Notes under the pieces: model-generated
Database searches by the model: none
Seen by the model: the letters and a program-made list of their open reading frames with translations, nothing else
Told to the model about the DNA's origin: nothing
Translations under genes and position numbers: made by a program
DNA from: Candidatus Gastranaerophilales bacterium
Lineage (GTDB): Bacteria > Cyanobacteriota > Vampirovibrionia > Gastranaerophilales > Gastranaerophilaceae
DNA: 64,000 nt
Assembly: GCA_944323955.1 (NCBI GenBank)
Contig: CALUUK010000008.1
Location: 1 to 64,000 of the forward strand
Reading direction: 5' to 3'
Shown: in pieces, positions 63,507-64,000 of the stretch
Layout: every line of letters begins with the position of its first letter
Numbering within the stretch: the stretch's first letter is position 1

Positions 63507-64000
63507 TATAAAGAAATAATCTTTTGAATAGCCGTATTTGCCGTATCATAGATTTCGTCAAGTTGAGATTTTGTAAAAGGTGCACCTTCGGCAGTTGTTT
63601 GAAACTCAATTATCTTTGATGATTTTGTCATAACAATATTACTGTCCACCTGAGCATGTGAATCTTCGCTATAATCCAAATCGAGTTTTACTTCACCGTC
63701 TATTAATCCGACAGAAACAGCGGCAATGGGTTCAATTATAGGATTTTCTGCAAGCAAACCTTGTTCTGAAAGTTTTTTAAACGCAATATCCATTGCAATA
63801 AAACCGCCGCATATGGAAGCACATCTTGTTCCTCCGTCTGCCTGAATAACATCCGCATCCACCGTTACAGTTCTGTCCCCGAGTTTTGTTAAATCAACAC
63901 AAGAACGTAAACTTCTTCCTATAAGTCTTTGTATTTCCTGAGTCCTGCCGGAAATCTTCGAACGTTCTCTCTGGCATCTCGTATGTGTTGCGGATGGAAG
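63503..64000 (-). CDS. rph: ribonuclease PH, 5' part beyond the window
   Basis: 166 codons visible; the frame stays open to the last base of the window, so the N-terminus lies outside. Motifs of the phosphorolytic RNase PH core: ATHTRCQRERSKISGRTQEIQRLIGRSLRS (tRNA/phosphate-binding Arg-rich region), DADVIQADGGTRCASICGG, and IAAVSVGLIDGEVKLDLDYSEDSHAQVDSNIVMT. Trims tRNA 3' ends. Confidence 0.95.
   Translation of the reverse strand, partial: LPSATHTRCQRERSKISGRTQEIQRLIGRSLRSCVDLTKLGDRTVTVDADVIQADGGTRCASICGGFIAMDIAFKKLSEQGLLAENPIIEPIAAVSVGLIDGEVKLDLDYSEDSHAQVDSNIVMTKSSKIIEFQTTAEGAPFTKSQLDEIYDTANTAIQKIISLY

Overview
This window is AT-rich and gene-dense, with many overlapping genes and short operons. 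It encodes a diderm (LptC, LptA-like, a TonB-dependent receptor, an MCE-domain protein, Lgt with a lipoprotein) and a strict anaerobe (trimeric FeFe hydrogenase HydABC, 2-oxoacid:ferredoxin oxidoreductase, FixC/FixX, five radical SAM enzymes). Together with several unrecognised proteins that start with a short Asn/Ser/Lys-rich leader ending in SF(K/Q)(G/S), this fits a gut member of Vampirovibrionota (Melainabacteria; Gastranaerophilales). The taxonomic call is inference. I saw no CRISPR array, insertion sequence, prophage, replication origin or rRNA.

Layout. 1-6.4 kb: hairpin cluster, tRNA-Phe, GlcF/LutA-like Fe-S protein, lptC-lptA, NhaD/ArsB-type transporter, coiled-coil protein, radical SAM enzyme and a divergent 55-residue protein. 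6.4-12.4 kb: thioredoxin plus CcdA, alanine racemase, GT-C membrane protein, zinc-ribbon protein, matrixin-like protease, RNase P RNA. 12.4-19.4 kb: lineage-type SFKG proteins, tRNA-Arg, GT9 glycosyltransferase, leuS. 19.4-27.6 kb (minus strand): a cobalamin-type uptake operon (receptor, BtuC, BtuD, BtuF) between two cobalamin-binding-type radical SAM enzymes. 27.7-34.6 kb: EF-hand protein with a small repeat peptide, holin-like membrane protein, radical SAM enzyme, recJ, duplicated-repeat protein, fixX-fixC. 34.6-48.4 kb: amidase, gdhA, ruvX-DUF1292 operon, TPR lipoprotein-lgt-MCE-upp-pgeF-SEC-C operon, nth, second copy of the unusual radical SAM family, aminotransferase. 48.5-64 kb: korAB, VKOR-DsbA fusion, queH, dus, long TPR protein, hydCBA, SGNH-like protein, a Met-rich mini-ORF with a putative attenuator, a large SFKS membrane protein, and the 3' part of rph.

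How it fits together. HydABC and KorAB point to fermentative ferredoxin/NADH/H2 metabolism, with FixCX as a further electron carrier. Envelope disulfides are handled by VKOR-DsbA (oxidation) and CcdA-thioredoxin (reduction). Corrinoid scavenging is transcribed towards a radical SAM enzyme likely to need B12. The most distinctive observations are the Met-rich leader with mutually exclusive hairpins near 62.0 kb, the paired radical SAM proteins with their extra cysteines before the radical SAM core, the AUA-type start of btuD, and the SF(K/Q)(G/S) N-terminal motif.
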